51,623 nt of DNA from an uncultured Tateyamaria sp. (GTDB taxonomy: Bacteria; Pseudomonadota; Alphaproteobacteria; Rhodobacterales; Rhodobacteraceae), in assembly GCF_947494755.1 (NCBI RefSeq), contig NZ_CANLVZ010000021.1, forward strand, positions 1 to 51,623, given 5' to 3'. The notes below the pieces were generated by a model. It was not told the DNA's origin and did not search any database. It worked only from the letters and a program-made list of their open reading frames with translations. Each line of letters begins with the position of its first letter. The first letter of the stretch is position 1. A program made the translations under genes and the position numbers. Positions 51,531 through 51,623 of this stretch are shown here, piece by piece.

Positions 51531-51623
51531 GGTCAGGACTCATAGGCAGTAAATGACGAGTGCGGCGAGGGCGATTGCTGACAGGAAGACCTTTGGGCAT
51601 CTATCGTAACGGGTTGCCACACG
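51531..51623 (-). mobile_element. End of an IS5-family insertion sequence, cut by the window edge
   Basis: The minus strand encodes the C-terminal 27 residues of a transposase (RVATRYDRCPKVFLSAIALA, then ALVIYCL and stop at 51540-51542). This matches the ATRYDK...FLxxxxLAAxxIxL ending typical of IS5-family transposases. The likely element end is GGTCAGGACTCATAG from 51531, preceded by CTAG (51527-51530), which could be the target duplication of the YTAR kind. The rest of the element lies outside the window. Confidence 0.8.

Overview
The window looks like a chromosomal or large-plasmid segment of a marine Rhodobacterales (Roseobacter-group) alphaproteobacterium. This rests on the GC-rich coding sequence, a TAXI-type and a DctPQM-type TRAP transporter, a dimethylglycine-dehydrogenase-like enzyme, and a taurine:pyruvate aminotransferase beside a TauABC transporter. 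No rRNA, tRNA or CRISPR array was seen.

Region 1 (about 245-29418, all on the minus strand) is one long operon for a type I secreted giant protein. In transcription order it encodes a small unknown protein, a HlyC-family toxin-activating lysine acyltransferase, two more unknown small proteins, an Imm11/DUF1629-like immunity protein, an uninterrupted RTX protein of 7,941 codons, a PrtD-type ABC exporter and a HlyD-type adaptor. The giant protein begins with an AHH/HNH-superfamily nuclease-like motif set (H11, H59-S-G-S-H63). A hydrophobic segment follows, then a module strongly resembling the FrpC calcium-triggered self-processing module, with its scissile Asp797-Pro798. The rest is about 22 RTX-associated blocks, two long stretches of cadherin-like repeats, a second RTX block and a C-terminal RTX/secretion region. 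I infer an adhesin-like polymorphic toxin: export C-terminus first, Ca2+ folding outside the cell, autocleavage at Asp-Pro, release of a 797-residue N-terminal fragment carrying the nuclease, and self-protection by the immunity protein whose stop codon overlaps the toxin start. The toxin tip and the immunity region are visibly richer in A+T than the repeats.

Region 2 (29916-37990) has an aminotransferase and a two-domain FAD/GcvT methylamine dehydrogenase-like gene running leftward, divergent from a TAXI TRAP binding protein, a fused TRAP permease and a coupled universal stress protein.

Region 3 (37995-45095) is a probable single regulon. Cupin and SDR genes run leftward; a GntR/FCD regulator, a thioredoxin-fold protein, a DctPQM TRAP transporter and malonyl-CoA synthetase (matB) run rightward. 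Three near-identical palindromes, ACTGGTATACTAGT-like, lie in the divergent SDR/gntR interval and in front of the TRAP operon, and are the likely GntR operators. The likely substrate is malonate or a related dicarboxylate.

Region 4 (45108-51485) has a UDP-glucose 6-dehydrogenase, then tauABC on the minus strand divergent from tpa (taurine:pyruvate aminotransferase). The shared tau/tpa promoter interval holds a direct repeat resembling TauR sites. The window ends in the 3' end of an IS5-family transposase.
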